DNA from: Acestrorhynchus altus
Taxonomy: Eukaryota; Chordata; Actinopteri; Characiformes; Acestrorhynchidae
Reading direction: 5' to 3'
NCBI GenBank assembly: GCA_034509495.1
Contig: CM067507.1
Location: 29,901,892-29,965,891 of the forward strand
DNA: 64,000 bases
In this document: one piece after another, positions 46,001-61,300 of the stretch
How positions within the stretch are numbered: the first letter of the stretch is position 1
Layout: each line of letters starts with the position of its first letter
Made by a program: the position numbers and the translations under genes
The notes under the pieces: generated by a model
Seen by the model: only the letters and a program-made list of their open reading frames with translations
The model's database searches: none
What the model was told of the DNA's origin: nothing

Positions 46001-47405
46001 GCTAAATCTCCTCCGTGCTTCTCTTGGCTGCTCCTGTGTTTGGACTGAGTCTGTGCTAAAGCCCTATGAATGCAAGTGGCTGTGTGCATGTGGGTGGAGA
46101 ATCATTCAGGCAGTGTTAATAGTGTGCTGAGACTCTGGCTTGCTGCATAGTAAATCATTCCTGGACCTCTTTAAGTAGGGATTTGTCCAGTGACAGCTTT
46201 CATCCAGGGTCACCTTCCAGTTTAAAGGAAGTCTTTTGTCTAGATGGACATGCAGGGTATCACAAGGTTAAATCAACAGCATTTGAATGTAAAGGTCATC
46301 TTTCATTCTTGCTTTGATTTGGCTCAGTGTGTTTGTTCTTTTACTTGGTTCAATTATTAAAAAAAGATGATGACCAGGAACATTACTGAAGAGCACCAAA
46401 ATCCTTGTTAAGTTCATGAAAGTTTGTGATTGGTACATTGTCATGTAGGTAGTAGTCATTCTCTACCCCATTACACCACCTCCATTAGCCTGGACTGTTG
46501 AAACAAGATAAGTTGGGTCCATGGATTCATTTTGCTGGTGCCAAACTCTGACCCTGCCATCTGTGTGCCCAGTAGAAATGGATATTCATCAGACCAGGCT
46601 ACATTTCATCAGTCATCAACCGTCCAGCTTTCTGTTCATGTCTAATAGAATTGAAGTCTGATATGATCTTCTGCTTATTTATCGATCGTTCAATCTATCT
46701 ATCTGAACAGTGTGCATTATAGCCTGAGGTTATGTATTTATCAAGTTGTAAAGTTTTAAAATAACCTTCTGTTTCAGTCTTGTAGAAACCTTTTTTTCTG
46801 ATTCCTCGCCCCCTGCTCTCAGCTCCTCCTTTACTCTGCTTCCCTCCGCCCTCATTTGTGCTTTTACACACCTTGGAGGGGGCATAAGTCTGGCATGAGG
46901 ATGACTTGGTGTTTAATTTCAATAAGTTTAAATATAGTTTATAGTTTTTTGTTATATATTGTATATCGCCAGCTAAAATATATTAGAATATGATTTTTAT
47001 GTCCATATAGCTCAGCCCTATTCTGAAATACCCAAACCAGCCTACTTGTCACTATCAGTCATGCCACGCTTAAAATCACTGACATTGCTATTGGCTAGAT
47101 AATTGCATGAATGAGTAGGTGTACATGTCTTAATAAATTTCTCTGTGAGTGTATATACACATTTCAATGGGGCTGTTCTCTCAATAATGCCATGTTTATG
47201 TAAGAGGTTCCCCAGTTACAAACTGTGTGCTATTATCTTAAAAGTGGGTCACACCACAAAGTGGGTGCTCAGTTGGGTGGAAAAAGTGAGGACTTTAGCT
47301 GGGGATGATTTCATTCTGTAAAAATGCCAGTGGGACAAAGAATGTTCAGCCCTCATGATAGCAAGTGTGCCATCCTTAGACGTCTATCAACCCCCATCTC
47401 AGACA

Positions 47406-47487
<82 letters not shown>

Positions 47488-49819
47488 TCATCACTCACAG
47501 TCTTTCCAGTTCAGGGCCCTTCTTTCAATGACATGAAAAGAAACCTTGAACAAAGTGTGTGTGTGTGTGTGGATGTGTGTAATACACAATAGCTAATGGG
47601 ATGCAAGGAAATGCTATTCCTGTTACTGGCCCACTCTAAGAGCGGTTACTTGTATGACTGCATTCAAGATAAGGAAGGATTGTTCTGTGTATTTTTAACA
47701 CCATTCTTTGGTTTCTAAGTTCCCAGTTCCTCCCATTTGCATAGTACATATTGCATGCAGTGTCAACTCCAGTCCTTGACAGCCACAGTATATTTAGCTG
47801 ACAATTCAAACTGCAGCCAACCAGTTTATTCTTCACTGGTTTTGACTTTTTTTTTTTCTGCTGTGCACAGAATGTTTTATGAATAGAAAATCTCAGTGGT
47901 TTCCTTTAAAGAAACTCCTAATTTCTCTCTGTCTTCTCAGGGGAAAGTTTGCAGTGGTGAGGAAGTGCGTGGAGAAAAGCACCGGTCGAGAGTATGCCGC
48001 AAAGTTCATGAGGAAGAGGAGAAAGGGTCAAGACTGCCGAACAGAAATCATTCATGAGATTGCTGTGCTGGAGCTGGCAGCTTCCTGCCAACGAGTGGTC
48101 AACCTGCATGAAGTTTTTGAGCTTCCCAGTGAGATGGTGCTTGTTTTGGAGTTGTGAGTATATGCACACACTGATGGCCGCTATAATATTTTAGCTTTGA
48201 ATTCACACAGTGCTCTGCTGTTGTAAACGTACTGATCTATAGGTGATAAAGTCACCAAGAAAAGTCAAAAGTACAATGCTATTAAAAAAGGTCCCATTCA
48301 CAGTTAATCTGTCTTTAGATATTTGTCAAATTTAAATGTTTCAGATTATCGAGCTAATTTTAGTAGCAGCACTATAGGGCTGCACTATCTATCATTTCAG
48401 CATAGTCATCGTAATGTAGATATACACTGCAATAGATACATCACAGGATGTCCAATGCCACATAAGGCAAATGAAATCATAGACTTAATGTGCATAACTT
48501 GCACAAAAGGAAAATTTACATTGTTCTCATTTTCCAATATATATGTAGATTGTATCTACTGAATATCATGTACTTTACTCCAATTTTTTGCATACTGATT
48601 ACACTATTCAATCATACTGTACTATTTGCACACTTCAGCAGAGTTACATATTTCACTGGCTGCTGTGCCGAACTCAGAGTATCTATGATAGAGATGCTAT
48701 TCCCACCAATACAGTCAGTGGACCATCACAATATCATTAAAGCTAATCTATTTAACTATAGGATTATAGGTCATCAATAGACTGACAGTCACAGTTCAGT
48801 GTTCAGTCCTGTGCACACACAGTAGGTCTTATCAATATAGTTGACAGAAGGAGAACACAAAATGAGAAAGAAAAAACAAGTTGAGGGGAAATATTGATGA
48901 GAGTGAATCACATAAGACAGCAATAAAAATGGCAAAAATAATACACTGGAGAAGGAAGTATTAAAATAAGAAGAGAAAGAAAGAATTCTAGATTCCTTCT
49001 GTTAAGCTCAGAGTGATTACGAACACGCCTCAGTGAGCAGTTGATATTCCAGTAACGTGCAGCAAGCCTTATGTTCCAAACCCCCCCAACCACACACAAA
49101 CCAATCCACTGCCTTGTACTCACTTAGCTCACGCAAGAGTGGGCTCAAACTGACAATGTATGATGAGGAACTGACTGGCATATTGGGTTCCCCCACAGCC
49201 ACAAACAAACATTTTGAGCTGTTAAGTGTTTCCTGCCTAGAGGTAGGAAACAGTGTTCATCATGTTAAATTGCAGCTGTTGTCTCACTCATGCCTTATAC
49301 ACTAGGAACATTTGAACATCTTACTTTGCACAATTTCAGTAAGGAATGCTTTTTTTTTTTATTTTTTTTTATTTATTTTTTTTTTAATTTTATGTGATGC
49401 GTGCCATTTTTTTTTTATCAATTTCGATCTCTCTCTTTTTCGGTTTTCTTGCATTGTGCTCTTCAACACTCTAAACAACTCGAAATAGTTCAGAAAGAAT
49501 AGAAATAGGTTATTAAATTATTTAGGGGGACTCGTATGATTCACCACGGCAATCCCCATTCAGAGAATAATAATCGAATCCGTCAAACTGTTTTTAAATG
49601 TGTATTTATGCGTTATGAATATATACAACTAACACTGTATATCTGATGGTACAATAGTTTGTGCAACATTCATAATAAGATTTTTTATTTCATGTCCCCT
49701 CAGCAGCTTAGAAAGTGAAAAAGGCCCAAATATAGATCCTTGGTGTACATCAGAGATAATAATGGGTTTCCATTGCTAGATTTTTACTGAGACTTATTAT
49801 TAATAACCTTTTGTTCATA

Positions 49820-49887
<68 letters not shown>

Positions 49888-52800
49888 GACTGACCTCATT
49901 CCCAGTGTCCAGTGAGAATGGGTTGGCCCTCTGTGTGTGTGTGTGTGGGGGGGGGGTCACTACAGTCATTTTAATCTGTTTCAATTCAGAGACCCCACAA
50001 AGCTACACTCAGCTATGATTAGAGTCCCGTTTGCTGTGTAGAGGACATGAGAGGTAGTGTCTCTCTCTGAGGGAGAGCAAGATGATGATAGACTGAGAAA
50101 GAAATGGGCCATTCTCATTAATGAGCTCATTTGACCAGTGTGGAGGACAACTTGCTTGTGTCTGCCGAGGGTCCTGTCTGTTGTGTGTAGAGAGATGTAA
50201 TCAGTCCTGAAATTGTGATCTGAACCAGACTGTCGCCTTGGAATTTAAACCCAACCAGAAAATGACAAAATTCAACATAACACAACACAATGGAAACTGC
50301 ATGAATTCTCAACTTTCATGACTGTAGTGCATGTCCCTACAGTATCTGAAGTTACTTCATCTTCTTCTTCTTTCGGCTGCTCCCTTTAGGGGTCGCCACA
50401 GCGGATCATCTCCCTCCATCTTGCCCTATCCCCTGCCTCCTCTACTCTTACCGCAACCATCTCCATGTCCACCTTCAATACATCTATAAACCTTCTCTGA
50501 GGTCTTCCTCTTCTCCTTCTGTTCGGCAGCTCCATCTCCAACATTCTTTGTCCAATATATCCACTGTTCCTCCTCAACACATGTCCAAACCATCTTAACC
50601 TGGCCTCTCTGGCTTTATCTCCAAACTGCTCCACCTTTACTGTCCCTCTGATCTGCTCATTTCTAATCTCCGCCACCTCCAGCTCAGATTCCTGTCTTTT
50701 AGACAGAGCCACGGTCTCCAATCCATACATCATAGCAGGTCTCACTACTGTCTTGTAAACCTTCCCTTTCACTCATGCGTCTATCCTTGTGTCACACATC
50801 AGCCCAGACACCCGTCTCCATCCACTCCACCCTGCCTGTTCCCTCTTCACCTCTTTTCTGCACTGTCCATTGCTCTGGATGGTTGACCCAAGATATTTGA
50901 AGTCATCCACCTTTATGACCTCTACTCCTTGCATCTTCACCTTTCTAACAGTGAAAAATAAAGGAGACAAATAAGACAAACAAAATAATGCAAAATGGTC
51001 ACCAAAAATGTAGTTTTTAAATGCATTTAACAAGACTGCAATTACATACATCTCAAACATTTTGCTCTGGATGACCCATCCATACACTCTTAAAATTTAA
51101 GCTGCTACAAAGGGTTCTTTAAAGGAAGTGTGCAGGGTTGACATTTGAATTCTACACCACAATCACACGTCTCCCTCCCATGTTCCATTAGAAGCTCCAT
51201 CCAGCAAGACCCCATCTGTTTACACTAGCTATCTAGTGAGATAATGGTACCCAGCATACCCTTCATCCTTTTGTACAGTTTTCCTCTTCTGTGGTTTCTC
51301 TGCCATCGTTTGCCATTTCTGCCATCTCTATATAACATTTTCTTCCACACTAACCTGTCCACCTGTCCATGAAGAGGAACGTCGCCTGCTGGAATAATCG
51401 GATTGAGATGCTTCTGATTTTAATAGGACAATGTGCTGCTTTCATGCTGTGCTCATGGACCTCAGTGGTCCTAGCTATGGACAACATACACGTGCACATA
51501 CATGCCATATTGAAAAATGTTTTAGGGTTGAGTAAAACAGGACAAAACTGTTACGAGATCTATTCAAGCTCTAGTTTACAGACCCTTCTCCAAACCCAGT
51601 GGCCCCTGTGGCACTGTAGGCCTGCTTCAATAAGCAGGATGAGCGAGGTCATTCTCATTTCCTTTGACCCACCATGAATGGCATGTGCTTGTTTGGCTCA
51701 GCTCCAAGCCCATCATCTGCCCACCCTCATAATCATCCCCCGGCGGCAGCTGGAAGTCTGATGAGAGCCGTTCATTCAAATGGAATTTGGGTTGCCATCT
51801 AGGGTGTCATTGATGCAACTGACTGTATGGCCACAAATCAGCTTTTAGCCTACATCGAGAGATTGGAGTTATTCGAATATTTTCAAGCGTGAGAATGCTG
51901 TCTGATACTCATTTGTCACCCACTCGTTTTGTATGTGTGAGACTGCGAGAGCTAGTGGGAGTGGGAAACAGTGCCTTGAAGTATGCAGTACATGAGAAAG
52001 GAGAGTGCTAAAGGGTTTTTGATACAAGCACATTTTGTGTGATCCTTCAAAGATATTTCTATTGAAATGTGATTTTTATATAAGACTAAAATGCAGGATT
52101 AGACTTTGGAGACTGTTCTTTTTCTTCCACAAATCTTTCTTTCCTTTTTTTTCTTTTAGTCTACTCATTAATATTTAATTTATTTTAGATGCAGTGTTTC
52201 ACACAAAGCATTCCTCACCACAGAAGCCAGACACCCAAACATTAGGTTAATGTATCCTAATGTATCCACTGTTCCACTCTCTGGAACCGTGATCCTGGGA
52301 ATCTACCTCCAACCTCAATCAATCCCACCTGATCCAACTGATTTATTTTTGTCTGATTGAGGCATGTTCATTTTAGGCTGGAGGTGACGCCTGTAGGAAG
52401 GTAGATCTCCAGGAGTTCTAGGATGTTTTCATACACGGTTCTGAAATGTTCTTTCCAATGCACATTCTAAATTGTTTACCATTTATACACCTTTGCTCAT
52501 TTGACTTGTTTTCTGTTATGACGGAGCTGTATAACCCCCCTGCATCATTAGGTTTGGTATTTGTTGGACAGTATCGGGTCAGTGTGCCATAGGCTTAAAC
52601 TTTGCAATGTTTGTGACGATGCTATTGAGTGCAATCTGGATTAAAATTCTCTGGCTCTTTATTAATGAACTCTGGCAAAGCCACATCATTAAACATGTTA
52701 AACCAATGCTAAAATACTTGGCGAATGTAATAGTGGGTGGGACACATCATTAGTTTGTTGCCCTGACATCATTAATCCTGGTCAGATCAGGTCAACTAAG

Positions 52801-55675
52801 ACTGTATGAAAGGCTAAAGTTACTTATTTGTCTGGTTTAGCAGAGACAGATCTTGACGCTCAACAGGGGTTTACCTTCAAAATCCCCCAATTCATTCATT
52901 CCATTCATTCTTACACATTCTTTTCTTTTTATCCTAGAAAGAAAATGTTCAAAAGTAACTGCATTTACTTAAGTTTCAGATCATAAAATGACTGTAGAAC
53001 TTCTCTGTTGTCTTTTGGAATATCGTTGATTTAATACTAATTACTATAAGGAAACACAGTATGGTTGTGCAGGCAATTGCTGTGGTTGCTATGTTATTCC
53101 ATGTGGTTTCCATGGTGTTGCTATCTGGACGCTATGGTGTTGTCAAGTGACAATCCCAGGTGGTTCCAATAGCTTTGAAGTAGTGGCCTTATGGTTGCCA
53201 AAGATCTGCTAAACAATTGCCGTTGTATCCCAGATGGCTGCCAAGGATGTGCTAAGTGTGCTTGTCTGATACATAGGGTTGCTATGGTGTTGCTAAGAGA
53301 TTACATGGTCCTTTTTTTATTTTGGTAAGGGCTTGTTGTGATATCCCAGGTAGTTGCTTTTAAGATACTAAGTGGTTGCCAACTGCTTGATATGATCTCC
53401 CAGGTGGTTGCTATGGTGTTGGGGCTTGGAAAGAGACATTACATGGGTGCTATCTGTTCCTGTGTGTAAACCATGTCTGATCAAAAAGCTGTATATCAAA
53501 CAATCAGACCAAGCAAATTGGAGGGATGTCGATATCTTAAACTGCAAGAAATTGACAAGAAATAAAATAAATAAATAAATACATTTTATTGAACATGCCC
53601 AACTATGCATAGAGTAAATGTTTGTTTTTATGTTCAGCCTTGAGCATTTTGGGGAGCTAACAGTTTGAAGCCCTCCTGTAATGCAGTAAATCTGCTTTGG
53701 ATTGAGCCTTGCAAAAACCCTAGGGGGTCTGGAGGCATTATTAGGAGGATAACTGATTGCCTCTGCAGATTAGCATTTTAAGCCAAAGCCAAGGGCAGCT
53801 CAACTCCTGCTATTATATCCAAGTACTTTCTTAATGAAATACTAATCACTGGGATGTTAATTGCTAATTATTAAAGGTTAATTTGTTGTTTTATATTTGG
53901 AATGAACTAAAAATGTCCAGCTTCAAACCAACAGTTTAGCAAGAGGCAGGATCGGATGGCCTTAGAAGATGCATGTTGGATTTGGTTTTAAAAGGAATCT
54001 GACAAAGCTGATTTCCAAATGACCGAAGTGCAAGTCAGCACAATTGTGATGGCTTTACTGCAGAGCTTCATCGCTTCCATTGGATTACGTTTGTTGTGTA
54101 TGTTTTGCATTCGTATACGGTGTTGTGAAAACATTCAGACTCCTTGAAAACCCTTTCTAACATATTTCAACTTGAATATTCAGTCTTCATTTGAGCAGTA
54201 TTGTTTGGTGGTGGTAACAAATATATATATTTATATATAATATATAAGATTTGAATTAAAAAGATGATCAGGTGCAGCATGTCAGATATGGATGAATAGA
54301 GCAAGGGTTTTGGAGGAGCCTGTCTTATTTATATCTCAGATTTTTAGATTGGTTTGCTCTTGATTGTTGAAGTGAGTGGTACCAACTACATATTAACTTT
54401 TTAATACATTCTCCTTCTCTACTACTACTCAATTTCAGAATCAACATAGAACTCTAGTATTGAGGTAAATGGAGCGGAATGATTCTTTTTCACATTCAGT
54501 CTCATTTTGCTGGCTAGGTCTTCACAGAGACAGAAAGGGGAAGCATCTACAAGCATCTCTTTAATTCCTCCCTTTTCTCCCCCTCTTGTCTGTTTGATAT
54601 TTTGGGGCACTGGGGCGATTCGGGGGGGTGGAGTGGAGGCGAGAGGATATGGCTTTGGATGGGGGTCAGGCCACAATGATAGAAGGCTATTCATGGTTAG
54701 CGGTGGCTGGCTGGGGGGGAATGGGTTGGGGTGGAGGGGGGTCTTTATCAGGCTTGGCTCAAGAACTCGCCCTCATTGCACTGTGAGCTCCAGCTGGGAG
54801 TTCATAATGTCAATGTGCTCTACAGCAGCACGTGAGTGCCCAGACCGTGGCCGGCAGCCGACTAAATGGAGGGGGGAGTAAGGGAGGGTTATTATCCTGA
54901 GAGCTGGAGGGGGATAGCCCTACTTCAGAGTGTTCATTTTCTGTGGCTCTTAGCCATACTCTCAACTTGTGAAATGATGGTGTTCTATCTTGTTTTCACT
55001 GATGGTGCTTTCATACCTGCAAGAGTCTTTTGTATTATACAGGGTGTTTTTAGAAGTGTTTGACATTTTTAGTAGGTATTTCAGGCCCCTTTTTATTGTA
55101 GTGATTTTTTTTTTTTTGATTTTTTTGACTTCTACTGCTTTGTTGTTTGGAACAGTATATTATGTGAAGCAAGAAGTAATAAAATAATTCACGTTTTGCA
55201 CTACATTTATTTATTTGGATGTTTTTACAGTGAAATGTGGTCAGTGGGTTGAGATTTGTTTCCCCTCTGCTGAGTGTGGAAATGGTGGCAGATCAAAGAT
55301 GGGTCAATTTTTCTGTCACGCTTCTGCCATTGATTTATGAACACTGGGCATGATGGATTCTTTAACATCTGTTCTGAACCCTTGGAGAGCTTTTTATGAT
55401 GCATTCCATTGTTGAAGACATTTTAAAGCTGTTTTCATGGATGCAAGAAGACTGGTGCTAGACTTTAAGCTCAGAGCTGCAGCATGGTGGTTGTCTATGA
55501 GTGGATGAAATTCTCATTATACAGCTGGAAAATCTCAGAAACCTGGGATGCATTGAATATTAGGAAACTTTCTTGTTCATCCGTATAAGTGAAAGGAATG
55601 AATAATTTATACTCAGCTGTGGTGATTTTTATAGTGTTTTTTATAGTGTTTGTTATATATATTTATTTATTTATT

Positions 55676-55768
<93 letters not shown>

Positions 55769-58218
55769 ACATAGTATATTTCTTTATGCGTTGGGGGGAT
55801 GGCAGGATTTATTTTAAAAATGTTAGTATTTATAGTTTAGTATTTATTATTAATGTTCAACTTTGTTCATTTTTAATGCTTCACTAATAGAAACTATACC
55901 TGTAACAGGTTGAAATATGTGAGCTTCAGCAGAAAAGTACAAAAGCAAGCTGTTGATATATTGGTGAAGACACAGCACAACTATATCAAAATACTATATG
56001 CTTCTATATTGAAGGTATGGTCACCACAAATGAAAGCCATGCTGGAACAATGCAGTAGTTTCAGTAGAAATTTATCCTCGACAAAAAACTCACACCCTGA
56101 CATAAGGCAGATGAATTTTTAAATTTCAAATTATCTTCACCCTTACCTAATGTGAAGAAAACGTGTAAGAAATGGATTTATCTCAAACATGGACCCCAGT
56201 AGCATGAAACGACCTTCTCATAATAAATAAGTTCTGTTGTAAATCTGTACTTTAACACACAATTCATTTTCTAAAACAGTCATTTCTTCCTATAAGTCTG
56301 TTTCCACAGGGTTTGGTATGATTTAATAAGGTTATGGAGAGAATTACTATTGATGAGGTGCTGGAAGCGGGCATTCTTCTGCCTCCTCTTTAAGGAAACA
56401 CTTGGCACTACCTTAAGTACACCATTTCAGTGGTTAGGAACTGCTTTGAGTGTAGCTGTATGAGATGAATAGTCTGAGAAGGTCCCAATTAATCATCACA
56501 TCTCCTGTTTTAATGTCATCTACTCCTCAAACCCTTATGCACCTCGAACCCTTATACTATAGTATCCCTAGGTAATAGTGCAATTATAGCATGTATAGAC
56601 TTTCACAATTACGTTTACGTTTGATTAGTCATTTAAAACAAATTTTTAAAATGTACCTTTGATTTCAATTCATAGACCCACTTTTATGCCTGATTTGACA
56701 CATTTTTCCTGCATTTCAGCAGATAATAAACAGCAGTATGCACATACAGCTGTGTACAGCCTCTCCCTCAGTCCACTGGTGTTGGGACATGGGGTAATAA
56801 AATCACTCTCCTTGAGACTTGTTTCAGCTGTGTCCTCCTACACAGTGAGAAAACGGAGCAACTGCAACCCATAGGTGATATCTGAGCCTTAAGAGAGGCA
56901 GAGAAGGCCTTGCCCAGAAGAATGCAGTGGGTGTACAGTCGAGGAGATTTGGCTGGATGGGGAATACCCAAACATGGGCCACACCCAGAAACTGTGAGGT
57001 TTTGCCCCGACTACAGCTGCCTTTAGTCCAGTTCTGTTCTAACCGCCTGCCTTGTTAGCTGATTTATTTGGGATGTTGTGAGGATGTGGTGCAGTGTAAT
57101 GGTTGCACTGTTCCCCATGAGATTTGTTTATTCTCATGGACGAATTGGAGGCTGTTATTTTTCAGTATTACAGACTGTCTTAATTACAGAGGTCCAGTGT
57201 TTGACTTTCTTCTTAAATCTTTTAATCTAACACATTCTCACATTGCTTTGATATGTAAAGAACATGATCTAACAAAGGCATAAAAAAACAAACATTTAAT
57301 TTAGAACAAAAAAGAAGCAGACAAATGAATGGGAATGTCCTTCCCACTTCAATGGCTACAAATGGGCTACCTTTTTCAGGGTTGGGCGGGTCTTCGGAAA
57401 GTAATCATGGGCTACTGGTGCGTTACCGCGCTGGCTAGGGTTTTTATCCAGCATCGCTTCTCCAACAATTGTATTCTAGCTACAGGCCTCATCCAACTTC
57501 GCAATCATGGCATTAGCACACATTAGTCCACTCAGGTAAACATAAAACTACTGGTGGTATGCCTAATGCCAGGCATGGGCTCGAAGGATATGAACTCCCC
57601 CCAGCATTGAGCTATGGAGCTGTTCTCTGGAATGGTGCTTTATGCTTTATGCAGTACTTTTTGAGTTGTGGAGTCGAGGAAGAGGTGGAGTGGATATCAT
57701 GCACTAATGCTGTTGTCACTGAATGCCACCAAATGCACATTGCTTCCTCCATCTAGTAGAAATCTTTCCTGGGACAATAGACATTAGAGAATAACTAACA
57801 AAAGCAGGACAAATGCTTTTTAATACCCTTGATTTCCGGAGAAACAATGAATGAACAGATGTTCTAATATTGTAGTCCATATAGAGGAAAGTGGTGGAAT
57901 TTTGTGGGAGATTTATTTATTTATTTATTTATTTATTTTCTAATGATTTCAGTACACCAAAGACAGTGCAGTTCCTTACAGTCCTCTCAGCATATTCTAG
58001 CTGGCTTACTCATTGTGAAACCCCATGCTGTCATGGCAGTGTCCTTCGTGTAGCAGTCATTTGATGTAGGCCTAGTTCTAATTAATTACTCAGGCCGGCT
58101 CAATGTGCTGTAGTCATTTGCCAGTAAGCAACAAGTTCTTGAAATAGATTGGCTTGTAAAAGACATATTCATTCCACAAGAACAGCCCTCATACTTAGAA
58201 GAAAACACAGACGAGCAC

Positions 58219-58312
<94 letters not shown>

Positions 58313-61300
58313 CAAGCGCCCTCAGATTAGTGAGGGCTAACCCCTCGCTGCTTTCGTGTTGTAAGTGTTCAGACATTCCCTCATCCAGCCAAAAACGTGA
58401 CCTAGTTATGAATTGGACAGATTTTAGGCTTTTCCTCCCCCCTCGTTTCCTCTCCTTTCAGTCTAGTGTTTCAAACCTAAAGGGTATGGCTTGGCATTTG
58501 TGGACTGTAATTACTACAGCCACACAGTAGACTCTTTGCCTTTCCACATATTTAGAGGGACAGGAGAGCCAGCCAGTTTAGAAACCCATCAGAATCTACA
58601 GCTGCCCCTGGTGCTAATGGCTTCTCCTCGCCAGCCCAGGCTGTCGGGTAGGGAGGGTTACATTGATTGTTTTATTAAAACAAAACAAAACCAAAAGAAA
58701 GGTTACACAGAAAGGTTACGGTGAGTTAACTAGTGTTTGAACACAGCGTGTTTTAAACTGATCATGCCATAGACAGCTGCTTTGAATTACTTAAGATTAA
58801 GCTGATTAGCAAGTTCAGCCCTGCATACTGGTGGACCTGAGAAAGTACAGGGATGGCCTAAATATTGTGGCATGGGCTGCATGGTTGACTCGAGCTCCAT
58901 CCTTATTCACATGAATCCGTATTTTCAAGTTTATATCACCCACCAATGACGCTGATGAGTTAGCGGCAACTGAAGTGTCAACTTGTTAAATGCACAATGT
59001 TAAATGTATGTTATTAAAATGGGAATATTTTAATATTTTAAACCAATTGTTTGATTAAAAGATTCAACATGCACTTCTGTCTTAATCCATAAGATTGTGC
59101 CATCAGTGGACTAAGATCTGCGTCTTAAAGCCTGGGCTGCAGCAGTGATGGACTGCATTTCTTGCCAGCTACTACACAGATGGCTGTTTTAAAATAAAGG
59201 ATGCTTCATATACAGCCAGGGAATTCTTCATTGCCCTCAGTTACTCACAGTCCTCATGTAGGAGTGAAAGAAATGTTGGACAATGATGCCTCTGGAAGAA
59301 ATACATATAGTTTTGTTCTTAAATGTTTAATGGTTCTTATACAACCGTTAGTTCTGGCTGTGCTCTTATTTCACCATAATAGCATGTTTCTTTCACAAAT
59401 GCTATCACACAGCTAAATATTGCTGCTAAACATAATGAATGAAGTAGTGTGAATAATCAAGAATAAGCTAAAAGTGAACCTAAGGATATTCTAGTGTTAA
59501 CAAAAAACGGTTATGACTAGAATATCTAATAATGAAAGGACACAGAACCTGTGAGTAGACAATGTAATGTGTTGGTTTATGTCTTACTATGCAGTGAGTG
59601 ACTTTTTAGTGTGACTTTAGTGACAAACTGCTAGTAAAGGAACTAGTAAACACTTCATTCAAGACCCAATTTATTAAATCAAAATGGATTTGTACATCAA
59701 CTGATATCATCACAGAGCAGCTTTACAGAAATCAAAAATAAGAAGGTGAAGAACACATGAAACAAAGGCTGAAGAGCAAACCAAAGGGCAACTGTGGCAA
59801 AGAAAAACTCCCTTAGAGCTGGAGGAAGAAACCTTGGGAGGAACAAGGCTCACAAGATGGGACCCGTCCTCCTCTGGTCAAACAACTCACACAGAGTTGA
59901 TAAAGGCACACTGGATCTGAAGCCTTCTGAATTCTGGGAACTAGTAGGAAGTCAGCACCCTATGGCTTGAGGGATTATGATGGCTCATAATGGGACATTA
60001 ATTCTTGCAGTTACTCAGGAGTGAGCCTGTGAAGGGCTTTGTGTGCTAGTAAAATAATTTTATAATCAATATGAAATTGGACCAGAAGCAGGTGCAGTGT
60101 TAAGATTGGACTGAGGTGCTCAGATTTTCTAGTTTTAGTTAGGACCCTGGCTGCAGCAATTTTGAACTAACTGAACTCTATTTAGGTTCCTGCTTGAACA
60201 TCCTGATGAGTGCATTGCAATAATCCAGCCTTGAGGAAAGGAAAGCATGCACTGTTTTTCTTTATTTCTTTATTATAGCAATAGAGCACTCACCTTTGAC
60301 TCGTGTCTGCTTCATCACAGCTGTGCTGTTAGTTCATAATAACACACTCCCTCTTGTGTTTTATTGGGGTTTTTTTTGTAGTGTCATATAATAACATGCA
60401 CATTATTTATATTATATAGTATATAAAAAAAACAGTCAAATGAAAAAGTAATTAGTAGTTTTGACCAGTTAGAAATTGTCATAGCCTTTCATTGTCAAAT
60501 CAGTATGAAGCTTATGATACATATTCAATATAGTGTTTAAGACTCGTTAAGAAGTTTTAAAGATATTCAGTTTGATTACCTCATTTTCCCCCATAGAGTT
60601 CATGAAGTCATAGTCGTGTTTAGAGGTTCGTAAATAGGTTATTTTAGCATTTGAAAGCTTTTAAAACAAGGTATTCTTGTGTGTTTACCAGTTAGAATCT
60701 ACACCCATGTTTTCCTTGTTCATTCATTTTGAGAATGGCTTTCCCCTTAGTTAGCTTTAAGCTCAGGGGACATTGGTACAGAACTAAACCGAATAAAGGA
60801 ACTTAAGCTTCAACTTGCAGCTTTTATTTTCGTCCAGTTCACTGCTTCAATCATGGTAGTGGTTCTCCATGACCTGGGATCAGCTTGCTGGCTGTTAATG
60901 AAAGTGAAGGGTGGATCCTGAGGTACAGAATACTACACTGGCTTTTTTATCATTATAATCCATTACAGAGAATTACTCTGTTACCTCTAGAGCATCACTG
61001 TGCCTCTTGCTTTCACAGCCATGGCTGAGGTTAGGGTCATGGAGAGAAGCCTGCGAATAGGATTACAGGCAGTGCAGGAGAGAAAACAGGCGGCTAATGT
61101 TATCAAGCACTCGGTGTACGTTTAATGTTACACACAAACACATGCCTGAACACATTTGCATAATTTACACACAACTTACAACTGTTACCCATAGAAGGAT
61201 GACTCTTAAAGTTCTGGAGCTCAGAATGTGATTAATTGAAACCATATCAATTGCATTAGAAAGCAGTGTGTAAGCCCGCAGCTACATTTCAGTTGTGTGT

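Noticed and set aside
54507..54881. Gly/Trp-rich frame of 124 codons
   Set aside because: A product of G-rich intron DNA; no domain, no upstream promoter or splice evidence.
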